A stretch of 64,000 bases of DNA from an uncultured Prevotellaceae bacterium (GTDB taxonomy: Bacteria; Bacteroidota; Bacteroidia; Bacteroidales; Bacteroidaceae), in assembly GCA_900315075.1 (NCBI GenBank), contig OMXV01000006.1:1-64000 (forward strand), written 5' to 3'. The notes under the pieces were generated by a model. It did no database searches and was not told where the DNA came from. It saw nothing but the letters and a program-made list of their open reading frames with translations. A program made the translations under genes and the position numbers. This document shows positions 45,843 to 55,923 of the stretch, one piece after another; positions within the stretch are counted from its first letter, which is position 1; each line of letters begins with the position of its first letter.

Positions 45843-45893
45843 AATAATCGGAGTAATCGGAATACTCAGAATACTCCGATTACTCCGATTATT
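45843..45893 (-). terminator. Perfect 19-base inverted repeat after the GH3 gene
   Basis: AATAATCGGAGTAATCGGA (45843-45861) is exactly complementary to 45875-45893, with a 13-base loop. The hairpin lies 35 bases past the GH3 stop and upstream of the thiamine promoter. It is built from the GATTACTCC words seen elsewhere in the window. A T-rich run follows on the minus strand. Confidence 0.65.
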
Positions 45894-45927
45894 CCGATCA
45901 CTCAGAAAAACCGCAGTAGAAATATGA

Positions 45928-48495
45928 TTATAGCGTTATTTCTATAGATTTCAAATCTGCATCTTTGCTGGAGCTACCCACCATGATGGTGTATGTGCCG
46001 GGTTTTACGCGCATGGTGTTGGTTGCGGCATCCCAAGTTTCAAAATGTTCGCGTGGAAGTGGAATGGTCACTGTTTCCTTCTTATTTGGTTGGAGGGTGA
46101 CACGCTTGAAAGCTCGTAATGTCTTGATGGGACCGTTGGGGTCGTCATTGGCTTTGATATAGACCTGTACGGTCTCACTGCCAGCGGCCTTTCCGGTGTT
46201 TTTCACCGTCACAGTGACAGCATTGTCTTTATATGTAGGCGCAGAGATGTCGAAGGTGGTGTAGCTCAGTCCAAAGCCAAACGGGAAGAGCGCTTCACCT
46301 TTGAAATAGCGGTAAGTACGCCCCTCCATGCGATAGTCGAGGAAATCGGGCAGGTCATCTACACTGCGGTAGAAAGTGATAGGTAGTTTTCCTGAGGGGT
46401 TGTAATCGCCAAAGAGTACATCGGCCACGGCCTGTCCACCCTTCTCGCCGGGATACCATGCCTGCAGGATGGCATCGGCATTCTCTGTTTCAGGCTCCAG
46501 GGCTATGGCACTACCAGAGCAGTTGATATAGACTACTTTCTTTCCGGCTTTGTGAAGTGCGGCGATAACGTTGCGCTGAGCCTGGGGCAGTTGGATGTCG
46601 GTACGGTCGCCTCCTTTAAACCCTTCGATGTTGACTTTCATTTCCTCACCTTCCAACCGTGGTGAAATGCCACCTACGAACACAACGACATCGTAACCGT
46701 CGGCCTTGCTAACCACCTCGTCCATTGTGGGGGTGCCTTTATGCAGAATGTCGAATTGCATTACACCCATGTCGTTCTGCTGTACATAGTCGATTTTGAT
46801 GTGATAATCCTTGCCGGCTTTTGCCTGGAGGGTATATTGGCCCACTTGGATACGGTCGCGGCCTCTCCATACATTGATGACAGTGTCGCCATCAAGAATG
46901 AGGCGCGCCATATCGTCGAAATGTAGGCTAAGGTTCACCTCCTCATCCTTGATGGGACGATAGACACCCTCGTATGTCGCTGAGAAATGCTCCAAAGGCA
47001 CATTGGGGGCGAAGACTGTCGCTCCACCGTTGCTCAGGTTGATAGGTTCTGTGAGGATATCTGTAGCACAAGGCGTGCCCTCGTGCATAGTGTTAGCGTA
47101 GTATGTGGCAGCCATGCCTTTGCCTCCTTGCGGTGTGTGGAGTTCCGAGAAGCGGCTCTCATTTACCTCATTGAATGCTAAGTCGCAGGCTTGATAATAC
47201 CCTACATTAGCAGCTTTTTCGCGAATGCCCTGGAGGATAGTGATGGTCTGAGTGGGATAACCCGAATAGTTGGCCCATTGCATCACAGAATCGTTGGCAT
47301 TGGGACCCATTACCATGATTTTGCAGGTGCGACTTAACGGCAGTATGTTGTCGCGGTTTTGCAAAAGCGTCATTGTCTCGTGTGCCATATCGAGTGCGAG
47401 TTGTTTGTGCTCCTTGCTGGCAACGACGCTCTCTGGGATGCTTTGCCAATCAACCTTTTCCTCTGGCTCAAAGTCACCCAGTTCGAAACGCGCTTTCAAT
47501 AGACGTTTCAGACTCACGTCGATTTCTTCCTCCGTAATCTCACCATAGGCTACAGCGTCTGTCAGTGTTCTGTAGTCAGAGCCACATTCCACATCCGTTC
47601 CAGCTCGGACGGCTTGGGCAGAGGCCTCATGCTTAGTAGAGGAAAATTCATGATAACCGGGTTTCCAGAAGTCGCTGATGGCCCAGCAGTCGCTAGTCAC
47701 CAATCCGTCAAATCCCCAGTCATTACGAAGAATTTGTTGTAGCAGGCGTGTGTTGCCGCAGCATGGCTCACCGTCTAAACGCTGATAGGCACACATAACT
47801 TCTGCCACTTTGCCTTCTTGTACCAACGATTTAAAGGCTGGAAGATAGGTCTCCCACAGGTCGCGGGCGGGTATGTCCTCGACATTGAACACATGACGGT
47901 TCCATTCCGGACCGCTATGGACGGCGAAGTGCTTGGCACAGGCAAGCAACTTACGATAGCGGTGGTCTTCTGGACCTTGTAGTCCTCTCACCACAGCCAG
48001 CCCCATTTGTGAAGTGAGATAGGGGTCTTCGCCATAGGTTTCCTGTCCTCGTCCCCAGCGGGGGTCGCGGAAAATGTTGATGTTAGGTGTCCAAAAAGAT
48101 AGGCTTTGGTATTGGCGGATGACACCGCTCCGGCGTGCTATGTTGGCTTTGGCGCGCGCTTCATCGCTCACGGCTGTGAAAACCCTGAAGAGCAGGTCGT
48201 CGTCGAAGGAGGCGGCCATGCCGATGGTGGCAGGAAAAACGGTGGCAAAACCGTTACGTGCGACACCATGCAAGGCCTCGCTCCACCAGTTGAACTGTGG
48301 GATGCCTAAGCGTTCGATGGCTGGTGACGTGTGCATCATCAGACTGACTTTCTCTGAGAGTGTGAGCCGGGAGCACAGGTCCTCTGCCCTTTGCTCGGCG
48401 CTGAGATTAGAATCCTGGTAAGGGAGCAATTCTTGTCCCATAGCCATGTTGAATATGGCTATCAAGAGTGTAATTGTCAGAAATAATTTTTTCAT
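45928..48495 (-). CDS. Glycoside hydrolase family 3 (beta-glucosidase/beta-xylosidase) with PA14 domain
   Basis: An exported glycosidase of 855 residues with a signal peptide ending near MAMGQ. The first GH3 domain includes FNWWSEALHGVARNG, and its likely nucleophile is the aspartate in LVTSDCWAI. The second domain is interrupted by a PA14-like insertion (about residues 440-590, with GMAATYYANT). A fibronectin-III-like domain ends the protein (SETVQVYIKANDDP). The NWWSEALHG pattern is common in beta-xylosidases, but specificity is not certain. It lies downstream of addB, with 83 bases of repeat-rich DNA between them. Confidence 0.92.
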   Translation of the reverse strand: MKKLFLTITLLIAIFNMAMGQELLPYQDSNLSAEQRAEDLCSRLTLSEKVSLMMHTSPAIERLGIPQFNWWSEALHGVARNGFATVFPATIGMAASFDDDLLFRVFTAVSDEARAKANIARRSGVIRQYQSLSFWTPNINIFRDPRWGRGQETYGEDPYLTSQMGLAVVRGLQGPEDHRYRKLLACAKHFAVHSGPEWNRHVFNVEDIPARDLWETYLPAFKSLVQEGKVAEVMCAYQRLDGEPCCGNTRLLQQILRNDWGFDGLVTSDCWAISDFWKPGYHEFSSTKHEASAQAVRAGTDVECGSDYRTLTDAVAYGEITEEEIDVSLKRLLKARFELGDFEPEEKVDWQSIPESVVASKEHKQLALDMAHETMTLLQNRDNILPLSRTCKIMVMGPNANDSVMQWANYSGYPTQTITILQGIREKAANVGYYQACDLAFNEVNESRFSELHTPQGGKGMAATYYANTMHEGTPCATDILTEPINLSNGGATVFAPNVPLEHFSATYEGVYRPIKDEEVNLSLHFDDMARLILDGDTVINVWRGRDRIQVGQYTLQAKAGKDYHIKIDYVQQNDMGVMQFDILHKGTPTMDEVVSKADGYDVVVFVGGISPRLEGEEMKVNIEGFKGGDRTDIQLPQAQRNVIAALHKAGKKVVYINCSGSAIALEPETENADAILQAWYPGEKGGQAVADVLFGDYNPSGKLPITFYRSVDDLPDFLDYRMEGRTYRYFKGEALFPFGFGLSYTTFDISAPTYKDNAVTVTVKNTGKAAGSETVQVYIKANDDPNGPIKTLRAFKRVTLQPNKKETVTIPLPREHFETWDAATNTMRVKPGTYTIMVGSSSKDADLKSIEITL

Positions 48496-48560
48496 TTTGA
48501 AGGGTTGTTAAAGGGTAGTTAAAGAGTAGTTAAAGGGACATTACTATTTGAGATTGAAGA
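48496..48560. repeat. GTAGTTAAAG and ATTGAAGATG repeats between addB and the GH3 gene
   Basis: GGTAGTTAAAGAGTAGTTAA and then AGGGACATT belong to the same family as 15611-15670 and 16751-16795. A GATTGAAGATG word of the heptad family follows. Confidence 0.75.
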
Positions 48561-48578
48561 TGTGAGGATGAAGGGTAC

Positions 48579-51500
48579 TTACGTCTCATTTCTATACTCC
48601 TCATGATTGCTTTGTCCACAAAGATGTTTGTAGGTGCATGTTTTGCACGTCGCCTTATCTTTTGTCGGTTCGAAGTTGGAGTTTGGCTCCATCATCTGGG
48701 TGATGATGCTACGCAGATGGCTATTAAAAGAGTCGTTCCACTTAGACATGTCGGAAATCTGTTCACTTCCGATTTTCAATATCGGATTGTATTCTTTTGC
48801 ACCTGCGCGCTGGATAAACAGCAATGCAGGACTTACAGGTAACCCATGGGGATTGATGTCTTTGGAACAACTGACAATCATGGAATAAAGCATGGCTTGG
48901 AGATAGTTGTCGCTGTGTCCATTTATTTTTTCGTGGGAGAAAATATCATCCATGCTATTCATCTTAACTGGGCTTGTATGACCAGTTTTGTAGTCAACCA
49001 CCCGGATACAATGATTGTTGTTGTCGATGTCGATTTCATCCATGCGGTCAATAATGCCGCCGATAACCACATGACGCTTACCTTGGCTTGTGTTGATAGT
49101 CATTGTAGTGGAAACCTTCCCTTCCATACCACGGATGATGAATGGGGCAAGTTGCATATCAACTTTCAGCATTTGCCGTAGGTAGAGTAGGATTACCTCT
49201 CGGTTGATGAGTTGGAGACCGTTGTATTCGGGTTTGTCTTTTTGGATGTTGCCTTTGAAGAAGTCATTCATGAAGACTTGATCGACAATACGCTCTAAAG
49301 TTCCTTTTGTCTGCAAGATGTTTTCTATTTGTTTTCGCTCTACCCGTACACCCTGCCTTAAGAATCGTTGGTCTTTAGGTATGTCGTGGCTGATGCCCGT
49401 GATTGTCTCATATATTATTTCTGAGGCATTATGGTAGATAGTGCCGAAAGTCCGGTAGTCGATTTCGTCTTCCTCTGGGTCAGGTTCTTTGATACCTGCT
49501 ACATAATTGTAGAAAAAGATGAGGGGGCATTTGATATAGCGGTTGATGGCTGTAGGAGAGAGGTAGCTCATCGAATTGAGACGTTGCATTACCTCTGGTG
49601 TTTTTATGATGGCTTTAGGCTCGCGGATGGTGGGCGTGTGTCCTGCAATGAGGTTTTTGCGCACGATAGTATGTCCACTCTCGATAAGTAGTTGTAGCAT
49701 GAACCGGCTCATTTCGCCTGTCTGCTTTTCGTCGGCTGTATTACGGTACATGATGGTGACGTCGCTGGCACGTTGGAGCAGACGGTAGAAATAATAGGCG
49801 TAGATAGCTGCCTTATGGTCTGAGGTGGGCAATCCAAATGCCTCGCGAAGAGAGTAGGGAATAAACGACGAGTCTTCAGCACCACGTGGCATATTGCTGT
49901 CGTTGCAAGATAGCAACAGCAGGTGGTCGAAGTCGAGGTTACGCGTCTCGAGCACGCCCATGATTTGAAGACCACGCGCAGGTTCACCGTGGAAGGGCAC
50001 TTTCACCATGTCTATCAGTTGTAGCAGTAGTCGCTGATAGGTGATGAAGTCGATGTGGAGATCACCGCTGTCCATCAGTCCGTTTACACGGTTGATGAGG
50101 GTGTACATCCTGAATGTTGATTCTTCGAACAATGGGTCGGAAGACGTGTTGCCGTCTTTTGTCGGTTCGTGTGTGTTGTCGATAGCTTCACTGTTTAGCT
50201 GTCGCGATTTGATGGCTATTCGTTTCAGTATGTCTGCTATCCATCTGCCCACCACTTGGTTGCGGTCAAGGGACTGAGTACCTGCTGCCGGAGTGAGGTC
50301 ATTCAAATCTCTGAAGAGCATCGACAACCCCACGTCGAGGGTCAACTCCTCGCGTTTGGGGAAGTTACGGTGGTTGACGTTGAGTGTTTTGAGCAAGTTG
50401 GTGCTTTCTTCAGAAATCAGATGAGCATAGGGATGACGTAGGATGGGCGCTATGAATTTCAGCCGGTATTTGTCGCCGTTAACACCATAATGTGAGAGTT
50501 CCAGCAGACGGCGAACGAGCGAAGTAATTGTTGCCTGACTGAGTGGGAATCCAGTGGTCACATTCAGAAATTCCACTTCTGGTGTGATACTATGCAATAG
50601 GGTGGGGAGTAAACTCTCGTCGCACATTACGATAGCAGAACGATTGCCTGCATCTACACGCTCCTTTTCTTGAAGCCAAGTATAGGCATAGCGTGCTTGC
50701 ATATTGCCTGTAGGCGAACCGATGAATTCTATCCGCTTTTGGTGGCATAAATTGTTGTAGATGGCTTCGTCGTCTTTGTCCAACTCGTTGGGGAAGAGGG
50801 TAAGCATTTCAGGGATGAAGGTGCCGGCTTCCTTGATAGTGGCCGATGCCGCATCGGCATAGTATTTGTCGAAATCCCAATAGAAATAGGCATTGCTTTG
50901 ACGTTTGATTTTCTGAAACAACTCCTTCTCCACTTTCTGAAGGGCATTAAATCCTACAAAAATGTAAGTATCACTGTCGAGCTCAAGTTCTTCCTTCTCG
51001 GTGACTTCACGATAGAGGGCACCCTCGTAGGTGAGTCCTTGACTTCTCAAACGCTGATTGTAGTCGTCGTAAATGGCACTGAATCTACACCAAAGATTGT
51101 GGAATTTCTCTCGCAACTTGCTCTCCTGATTGTCGTCGAAGTCTTTGAAATATCGTTGTAATACTTCTTTCTGTGCTTCGGTCAGATAGCCCACAGTGTC
51201 GAAAGAATGAATGTCGCGTAGGTTGGAGAGAAGCCCATGTGCATTTGCCTTGCTTTTGTCGATGTCGTTGAAGTCGTTGAGCAGCACGACACCCCATCCT
51301 AAGAATTTGTCGAGTGTCTCGATGGATTGGGTGCACTTGATGTAACTCTGATAGAGGTCGCAGACCAGTTTGATGTCGTCAGCCACCTCAAGACTTGACT
51401 GACTTCGGAAAAGGTCGCTGATGGTGTGGTACCGAGGGCTCCAGATGGGGCGTCCGGCAATGTTTATAAGACATTCATTGAGAAAAATCGATGCACGCTT

Positions 51501-51602
51501 ATTGGGAAACACCACCGTCGTGTGCGAGAGGTCGGTACCGTGCTTATGGAGAATGTCTTCCGCCACATGGTGTAGAAATGACTTTGTTGGCTCTATCATC
51601 AT
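48579..51602 (-). CDS. addB: AddB-like PD-(D/E)XK nuclease of the double-strand break repair complex
   Basis: The 1007-residue partner of AddA in resecting double-strand DNA breaks before recombination. The N-terminal half is a degenerate helicase (for example TTVVFPNKRASIFLNEC near the start). The C-terminal nuclease has IGGIIDRMDEID and VVDYKTGH, the catalytic D...DxK residues. An iron-sulphur site is suggested by the cysteine in NRYIKCPLIFFYNYV and the CKTCTYKHLCG cluster near the end. It starts 2 bases after the addA stop. MM at the N-terminus leaves the exact start open by one codon. Confidence 0.88.
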   Translation of the reverse strand: MMIEPTKSFLHHVAEDILHKHGTDLSHTTVVFPNKRASIFLNECLINIAGRPIWSPRYHTISDLFRSQSSLEVADDIKLVCDLYQSYIKCTQSIETLDKFLGWGVVLLNDFNDIDKSKANAHGLLSNLRDIHSFDTVGYLTEAQKEVLQRYFKDFDDNQESKLREKFHNLWCRFSAIYDDYNQRLRSQGLTYEGALYREVTEKEELELDSDTYIFVGFNALQKVEKELFQKIKRQSNAYFYWDFDKYYADAASATIKEAGTFIPEMLTLFPNELDKDDEAIYNNLCHQKRIEFIGSPTGNMQARYAYTWLQEKERVDAGNRSAIVMCDESLLPTLLHSITPEVEFLNVTTGFPLSQATITSLVRRLLELSHYGVNGDKYRLKFIAPILRHPYAHLISEESTNLLKTLNVNHRNFPKREELTLDVGLSMLFRDLNDLTPAAGTQSLDRNQVVGRWIADILKRIAIKSRQLNSEAIDNTHEPTKDGNTSSDPLFEESTFRMYTLINRVNGLMDSGDLHIDFITYQRLLLQLIDMVKVPFHGEPARGLQIMGVLETRNLDFDHLLLLSCNDSNMPRGAEDSSFIPYSLREAFGLPTSDHKAAIYAYYFYRLLQRASDVTIMYRNTADEKQTGEMSRFMLQLLIESGHTIVRKNLIAGHTPTIREPKAIIKTPEVMQRLNSMSYLSPTAINRYIKCPLIFFYNYVAGIKEPDPEEDEIDYRTFGTIYHNASEIIYETITGISHDIPKDQRFLRQGVRVERKQIENILQTKGTLERIVDQVFMNDFFKGNIQKDKPEYNGLQLINREVILLYLRQMLKVDMQLAPFIIRGMEGKVSTTMTINTSQGKRHVVIGGIIDRMDEIDIDNNNHCIRVVDYKTGHTSPVKMNSMDDIFSHEKINGHSDNYLQAMLYSMIVSCSKDINPHGLPVSPALLFIQRAGAKEYNPILKIGSEQISDMSKWNDSFNSHLRSIITQMMEPNSNFEPTKDKATCKTCTYKHLCGQSNHEEYRNET

Positions 51603-51604
51603 AT

Positions 51605-54600
51605 TTATATTTTTACTACTTTTTGCTGAGAAACGTACCAGAGATAGCCTTTCACTGTCCGTGAATCCATCTGGCGGAATTTCTCCATATATAGTTGCAC
51701 TTGTGACCGATGGTCTTTCTGTGGTTTTCCAAATTTGAAATCGATGACGATAATCTGGTTGTCGTCACTGATAACACGGTCGGGTCTGCGTTCCACCACC
51801 GTATTTGTGTCGGGGTCGTGGAATAAAATGGCACACTCATTATGTACCTCCCACTTGGGTGAGAACCATGAGCGCACCTGTTCATCGCTTAGGGCTTGTT
51901 GGAGCATGTCTTGCAATTCATTTGGGGAAATCTCGTCATAGAGCACGCCTTCCATCTTCAGTTGCTCAAGAACGCGGTTGATGTCGTTGATATCATGCAG
52001 ACGTGAAAAGATGCTATGGAGCAAGGTGCCGCGCACGATGTATTGCCTACGGTCACTAATTTCTTCGTCATTCGTGAACGCCTTGCTGGCATTACTTTGC
52101 AGGAATTGGGCCTTAGAAAGATTCGAATTGATGGTGAAAAACTGTTCTTGTTCTTTTTGCAAGAAGACATTCTCTGTCGGCTTCTTTTCTTCTTGCTCCT
52201 TTATGTTGATATTGTCAGGCGAACCGTATTCCAACACGATCGTGCCGTTGTCGAGGGTTTGTAATGTACTGCCAGATAATTGCTCATTCACCTCGGAAAG
52301 GCATTGCCTAATTAATTCGCTGCGTGTGATGTGAACAAGTTTTTCGGATGACTCCGACTCATTATTCTTAGCCCCTTTATCCTTCTTGTTGGACGCATCT
52401 TCCTTGTTGGGCTTTTTTTGTTGTCCCATGATGAAAAGACTGTTTTTTGCTCGGGTAAAGGCCACATAAAGCAGGTTTAGGTTGTCAACACTGTTTTGTA
52501 GGTGTTCGTATTTGAAGTCATCTTCATAGTACGTACCTTCCAAGGAATTGTTGTAGTCAACAGGCAGTATGGGAAGTTTATTAAAGGGCTTTTTATCAGA
52601 GTCACACCAGATGATATTGTTTCGTTTTATTTCCAATTTCCAGTTACAGAACGGCAGAATCACATGGTCGAATTCCAGACCTTTGCTCTTGTGTATGGTT
52701 ACCATTCGTATGCCGTCCACTTGTGCTCCTTGTATATCTTTCTCACCAATGTTTTCATCCCATTCTTTCAGGAAGGTTTCCACATCGTTGGTGTTGTCGC
52801 TAAGAAAACTATTCAACTTGTCGTAGAATGCAGAAATGTAAGCCGCTTGTGACTCTATACGCTCCAATTGGAATATCTCATACAATGTCTCGAAAAGCTC
52901 ATTCAGAGGAAGCGATAGCAGTCTTTGTCGGTTGGCATCTCCAATGAATGTTTCGGGCAACCATGCATCGAGTAGTTTTACCCCCCTGTCATGTAGTTGT
53001 GATAATAGCGAGTCGCTGATATCTTTTTTTAAGACCACGTTTTGGTAGTTTTTTGCCAGGGTGGCTCTGCTGAGTTGGTCGTCGGGATTGCACAGTACGC
53101 GCAGGCTTGTGATAAGAATATCTATGGCTATAGACGAATCCAGATGGAAGGCTTCATCGGAGACGATATGTATCTCAGGCTCGTTCTCATGAAAATACAT
53201 GGTGGTGTTGTTGATGTCATCTCTTGTGCGCGCCAAAATAGCAATTTTGTTTTGATCCACACCGCTATCCAGGATAGTATGGATAGTTTGTGAGATATGC
53301 TCCATGACCGACGTGTGGTATTCTTCGTAGGGAAGCAACTCTACTTTCACGTAGCCATCATAACTCTTTTTGGGTGAAATATCCTGTTTCACATCGTTGT
53401 AGGCAGTATGCAATTCTTTAGCATCCTCCCCAAGGTATTTTTCCAGACGTTCATATTCTTTTTTTTCTGCTGTCTGAAAAAAAACATTGTTGAATGTGAT
53501 GACGTGGCGACTGGAACGAAAATTGGTTCTTAGTTTAGTGACCTTCAGTTGGCCTGGATTAAATTGTTTCTCAATGCCATTCAGGAGACGCCAGTCTCCA
53601 GAGCGCCAGCGATAGATGCTTTGTTTCACGTCGCCAACTATCAGGCTACTCATGCCTTGGTCTATACAGTTGCGAAGAAGTATCTTGAAATTTTTCCACT
53701 GCAAACGTCCCGTATCTTGAAATTCATCAATCATGATATGGTGCAGTGTAGTTCCGATCTTCTCAAAGATAAAGGGTGTGTCGTTATCGCCAATCAGTTC
53801 GCGAAGCAATCCTTGGGTGTCGCTAAGTAGAAATTGATTGAATTCCTGATTGATTACTCTTACTTTTTCCTCAATACTGATAAGTAGGCGTAATTGGTAA
53901 AGATTCTTCAGTACGACATTGATGGTTTTTATGAGCACCGCATTGTGACTTCTGACTTTCTCGATGGTCTTTAGAAGATCTATTAGGATGCTGCAGGCCA
54001 AAGCATTGATAGCAGAATAATGTGGACTTTCTTTATGTCCCCAGATGGACGAGCTGTCCATAAAAGACTTAACGGTATTACTTGGTTCCTTGAAGATTTC
54101 ACCTTTCTTCAGTCTTTCAAAAAAACTATAGGCACTATTTTTCTTTTTGTAAAAATCATCAATGGTATAGTCTTTTGTAATATCGAAGAATTGTTGGGCA
54201 TATTGTTCTATTTCTTGCTCGCTTTGTGTCTTCAAGGCATACAGTTCGCCACTGAAATCCTCAAAAAAATTTTGCTTTGACATGATGTCATTCATGTCGG
54301 CTTGGTGCTGCTTGTATTTGTCGTTGAAGATGTTCTTTCCAAAATCCTTGATATTTCCTATCACATTCCACGACTTGTTTGTGCTGATGTTATTCTGAAT
54401 GTATTTCATAAGCCATTTCATCACAGGGTCGTTGCCTTTTAATTCGTTTATCAACATGTCGACAGCAAGTTGCTCTATATGTTTCTCGTCAAGTTCTATG
54501 CGCAGGTTGGCAGTGAGGTCTAATTCGTGGGCAAGGTTACGGAGTACACGTTGAAAGAATTTGTCGATAGTCTCTACACGGAAGTAATGGTAGTGATGGA

Positions 54601-54898
54601 TAATGAAGGTGAGTGCCTTTTGTGCCCTTTCGCGGACGAAATCCTTATCTTTCCCTAATTCGTTGCAGATTTTTTCTAAGTAGTCGTTGGAATCTTCATA
54701 TCCATTGGCAAGGCTGTTGAGCTGGCTGAGGATTCTCATCTTCATTTCCTCTGTGGCTTTGTTGGTGAAGGTGACGGCAAGGATATGCCGATAGGAAGAA
54801 GGGTCTTCTATCAGCAGTTTGAGGTATTCTACTGCCAAAGTGAAGGTCTTGCCGCTGCCGGCACTTGCTTTATAGACTGTCAGTGGTGTTTCTTGCAT
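51605..54898 (-). CDS. addA: AddA-like UvrD-family helicase-nuclease
   Basis: The 1097-residue helicase-nuclease subunit of the recombination complex. Walker A is KASAGSGKTFT (residues about 9-19), motif II is IMIDEFQDTGRLQW, motif III is VGDVKQSIYRWRSGD, motif V is IHKSKGLEFDHVILPF and motif VI is LLYVAFTRAKNSL. The C-terminal nuclease has ERRPDRVISDDNQIIVIDFKFG. Lengths and the tandem order with addB fit AddAB/RecB-type systems in Bacteroidetes. It lies 125 bases downstream of kdsB. Confidence 0.92.
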   Translation of the reverse strand: MQETPLTVYKASAGSGKTFTLAVEYLKLLIEDPSSYRHILAVTFTNKATEEMKMRILSQLNSLANGYEDSNDYLEKICNELGKDKDFVRERAQKALTFIIHHYHYFRVETIDKFFQRVLRNLAHELDLTANLRIELDEKHIEQLAVDMLINELKGNDPVMKWLMKYIQNNISTNKSWNVIGNIKDFGKNIFNDKYKQHQADMNDIMSKQNFFEDFSGELYALKTQSEQEIEQYAQQFFDITKDYTIDDFYKKKNSAYSFFERLKKGEIFKEPSNTVKSFMDSSSIWGHKESPHYSAINALACSILIDLLKTIEKVRSHNAVLIKTINVVLKNLYQLRLLISIEEKVRVINQEFNQFLLSDTQGLLRELIGDNDTPFIFEKIGTTLHHIMIDEFQDTGRLQWKNFKILLRNCIDQGMSSLIVGDVKQSIYRWRSGDWRLLNGIEKQFNPGQLKVTKLRTNFRSSRHVITFNNVFFQTAEKKEYERLEKYLGEDAKELHTAYNDVKQDISPKKSYDGYVKVELLPYEEYHTSVMEHISQTIHTILDSGVDQNKIAILARTRDDINNTTMYFHENEPEIHIVSDEAFHLDSSIAIDILITSLRVLCNPDDQLSRATLAKNYQNVVLKKDISDSLLSQLHDRGVKLLDAWLPETFIGDANRQRLLSLPLNELFETLYEIFQLERIESQAAYISAFYDKLNSFLSDNTNDVETFLKEWDENIGEKDIQGAQVDGIRMVTIHKSKGLEFDHVILPFCNWKLEIKRNNIIWCDSDKKPFNKLPILPVDYNNSLEGTYYEDDFKYEHLQNSVDNLNLLYVAFTRAKNSLFIMGQQKKPNKEDASNKKDKGAKNNESESSEKLVHITRSELIRQCLSEVNEQLSGSTLQTLDNGTIVLEYGSPDNINIKEQEEKKPTENVFLQKEQEQFFTINSNLSKAQFLQSNASKAFTNDEEISDRRQYIVRGTLLHSIFSRLHDINDINRVLEQLKMEGVLYDEISPNELQDMLQQALSDEQVRSWFSPKWEVHNECAILFHDPDTNTVVERRPDRVISDDNQIIVIDFKFGKPQKDHRSQVQLYMEKFRQMDSRTVKGYLWYVSQQKVVKI

Positions 54899-54904
54899 TC
54901 TGGA

Positions 54905-54955
54905 AAAAAAGGTAAAAGGTGGTTAAAGAGTAGTTTAAGAGTATTTAAAAGGTTG
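54905..54955. repeat. GTGGTTAAAGAGTAGTTTAAG repeat between kdsB and addA
   Basis: Degenerate units of the GTAGTTAAAG family lie directly upstream of addA. The rest of the 125-base gap shows no feature. Confidence 0.6.
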
Positions 54956-55023
54956 ATGAAGGGACGTATACTTTATCTAAATGTATCGTCTGTCACAATA
55001 ATGCACCCCGACAGTAGAAAGAG

Positions 55024-55770
55024 TTATTCATTTATCTGGTTAAGGAACTTCTCGGCTCGTTCAAGGTCTTCGGGTGTGTCGATGCCTACTGTTTCTTGTT
55101 CGGTGATGGCCACACGGATACGATAGCCATTTTGCAGCCACCGTAGTTGTTCCAAACTCTCGGCAATCTCCAAGGAGGATTGGGGCAGACGGGTAATTTC
55201 AGACAATACGGCTCGGCGATAGGCATAGAGTCCTAAATGTTTTAGGAATGGGTATGCCAGAAGCCAGTCTTGCTTTTCTTTTCCTCTGACAAAGGGTATG
55301 ATGCTTCGGCTGAAATAGAGGGCAAAACCGTTGTTGTCTGTCACGATTTTGGGGGAGTTGGGATTTTCCACGGCCTCTATGCTTTCGAAGGGTTTGCCGA
55401 GGGTGGCTATTTGAGTGGTGGTGTCGGAGAAACAAGCGCAGAGAGCTTCAATCTGCTCTCGACGCACAAATGGCTCATCACCCTGAATATTGACCACTAC
55501 GTCGTAGTCGCCGCCAATTTTCTGCATGGCTTCCTCGATGCGGTCGGTGCCACTCTTATGATTTGGAGAAGTCATGATGGCTTGGCCGCCGAACTGCGTG
55601 ACAGCCTCATAAATGCGGTTGTCATCGGTAGCTACATAAGTGGCGCTCAGAAGTGGTGCCACTTGCTCATAGACCCGCTGTATCACGGGCTTTCCCCCTA
55701 GTAAAGCTAATGGTTTGCCCGGGAAACGCGTCGAAGCGTAACGGGCAGGAATAATTCCGATATATTTCAT
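55024..55770 (-). CDS. kdsB: 3-deoxy-manno-octulosonate cytidylyltransferase
   Basis: This enzyme activates KDO as CMP-KDO for lipopolysaccharide core synthesis. The 248 residues include GIIPARYASTRFPGKPLALL at the N-terminus, VVNIQGDEPFV and a C-terminal VGIDTPEDLERAE. All are diagnostic. Its promoter at 55866-55896 closely matches that of the nitroreductase-exporter operon. addA and addB follow in the same direction. Confidence 0.96.
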   Translation of the reverse strand: MKYIGIIPARYASTRFPGKPLALLGGKPVIQRVYEQVAPLLSATYVATDDNRIYEAVTQFGGQAIMTSPNHKSGTDRIEEAMQKIGGDYDVVVNIQGDEPFVRREQIEALCACFSDTTTQIATLGKPFESIEAVENPNSPKIVTDNNGFALYFSRSIIPFVRGKEKQDWLLAYPFLKHLGLYAYRRAVLSEITRLPQSSLEIAESLEQLRWLQNGYRIRVAITEQETVGIDTPEDLERAEKFLNQINE

Positions 55771-55865
55771 TCGTTATGTAATTGTCGTAGTTTTGTTATT
55801 TTAGTATTCGAATTTTTTGATTCTCATTCTGTTTTGATGCTTTTGCTTTTCATGTATTCTGAACG

Positions 55866-55896
55866 CAAAATTAATGAAAAAAGAGCGTAGGGCAAA
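55866..55896 (-). promoter_or_regulatory. Promoter of kdsB
   Basis: On the minus strand TTTG (55893-55896), a 19-base spacer, and TAATTTTG (55866-55873) followed by C. The spacer and flanks match the promoter at 34104-34134 at nearly all positions. Confidence 0.82.
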
Positions 55897-55923
55897 AGAA
55901 AAGAAGAACTTTTTCACTCCCTT

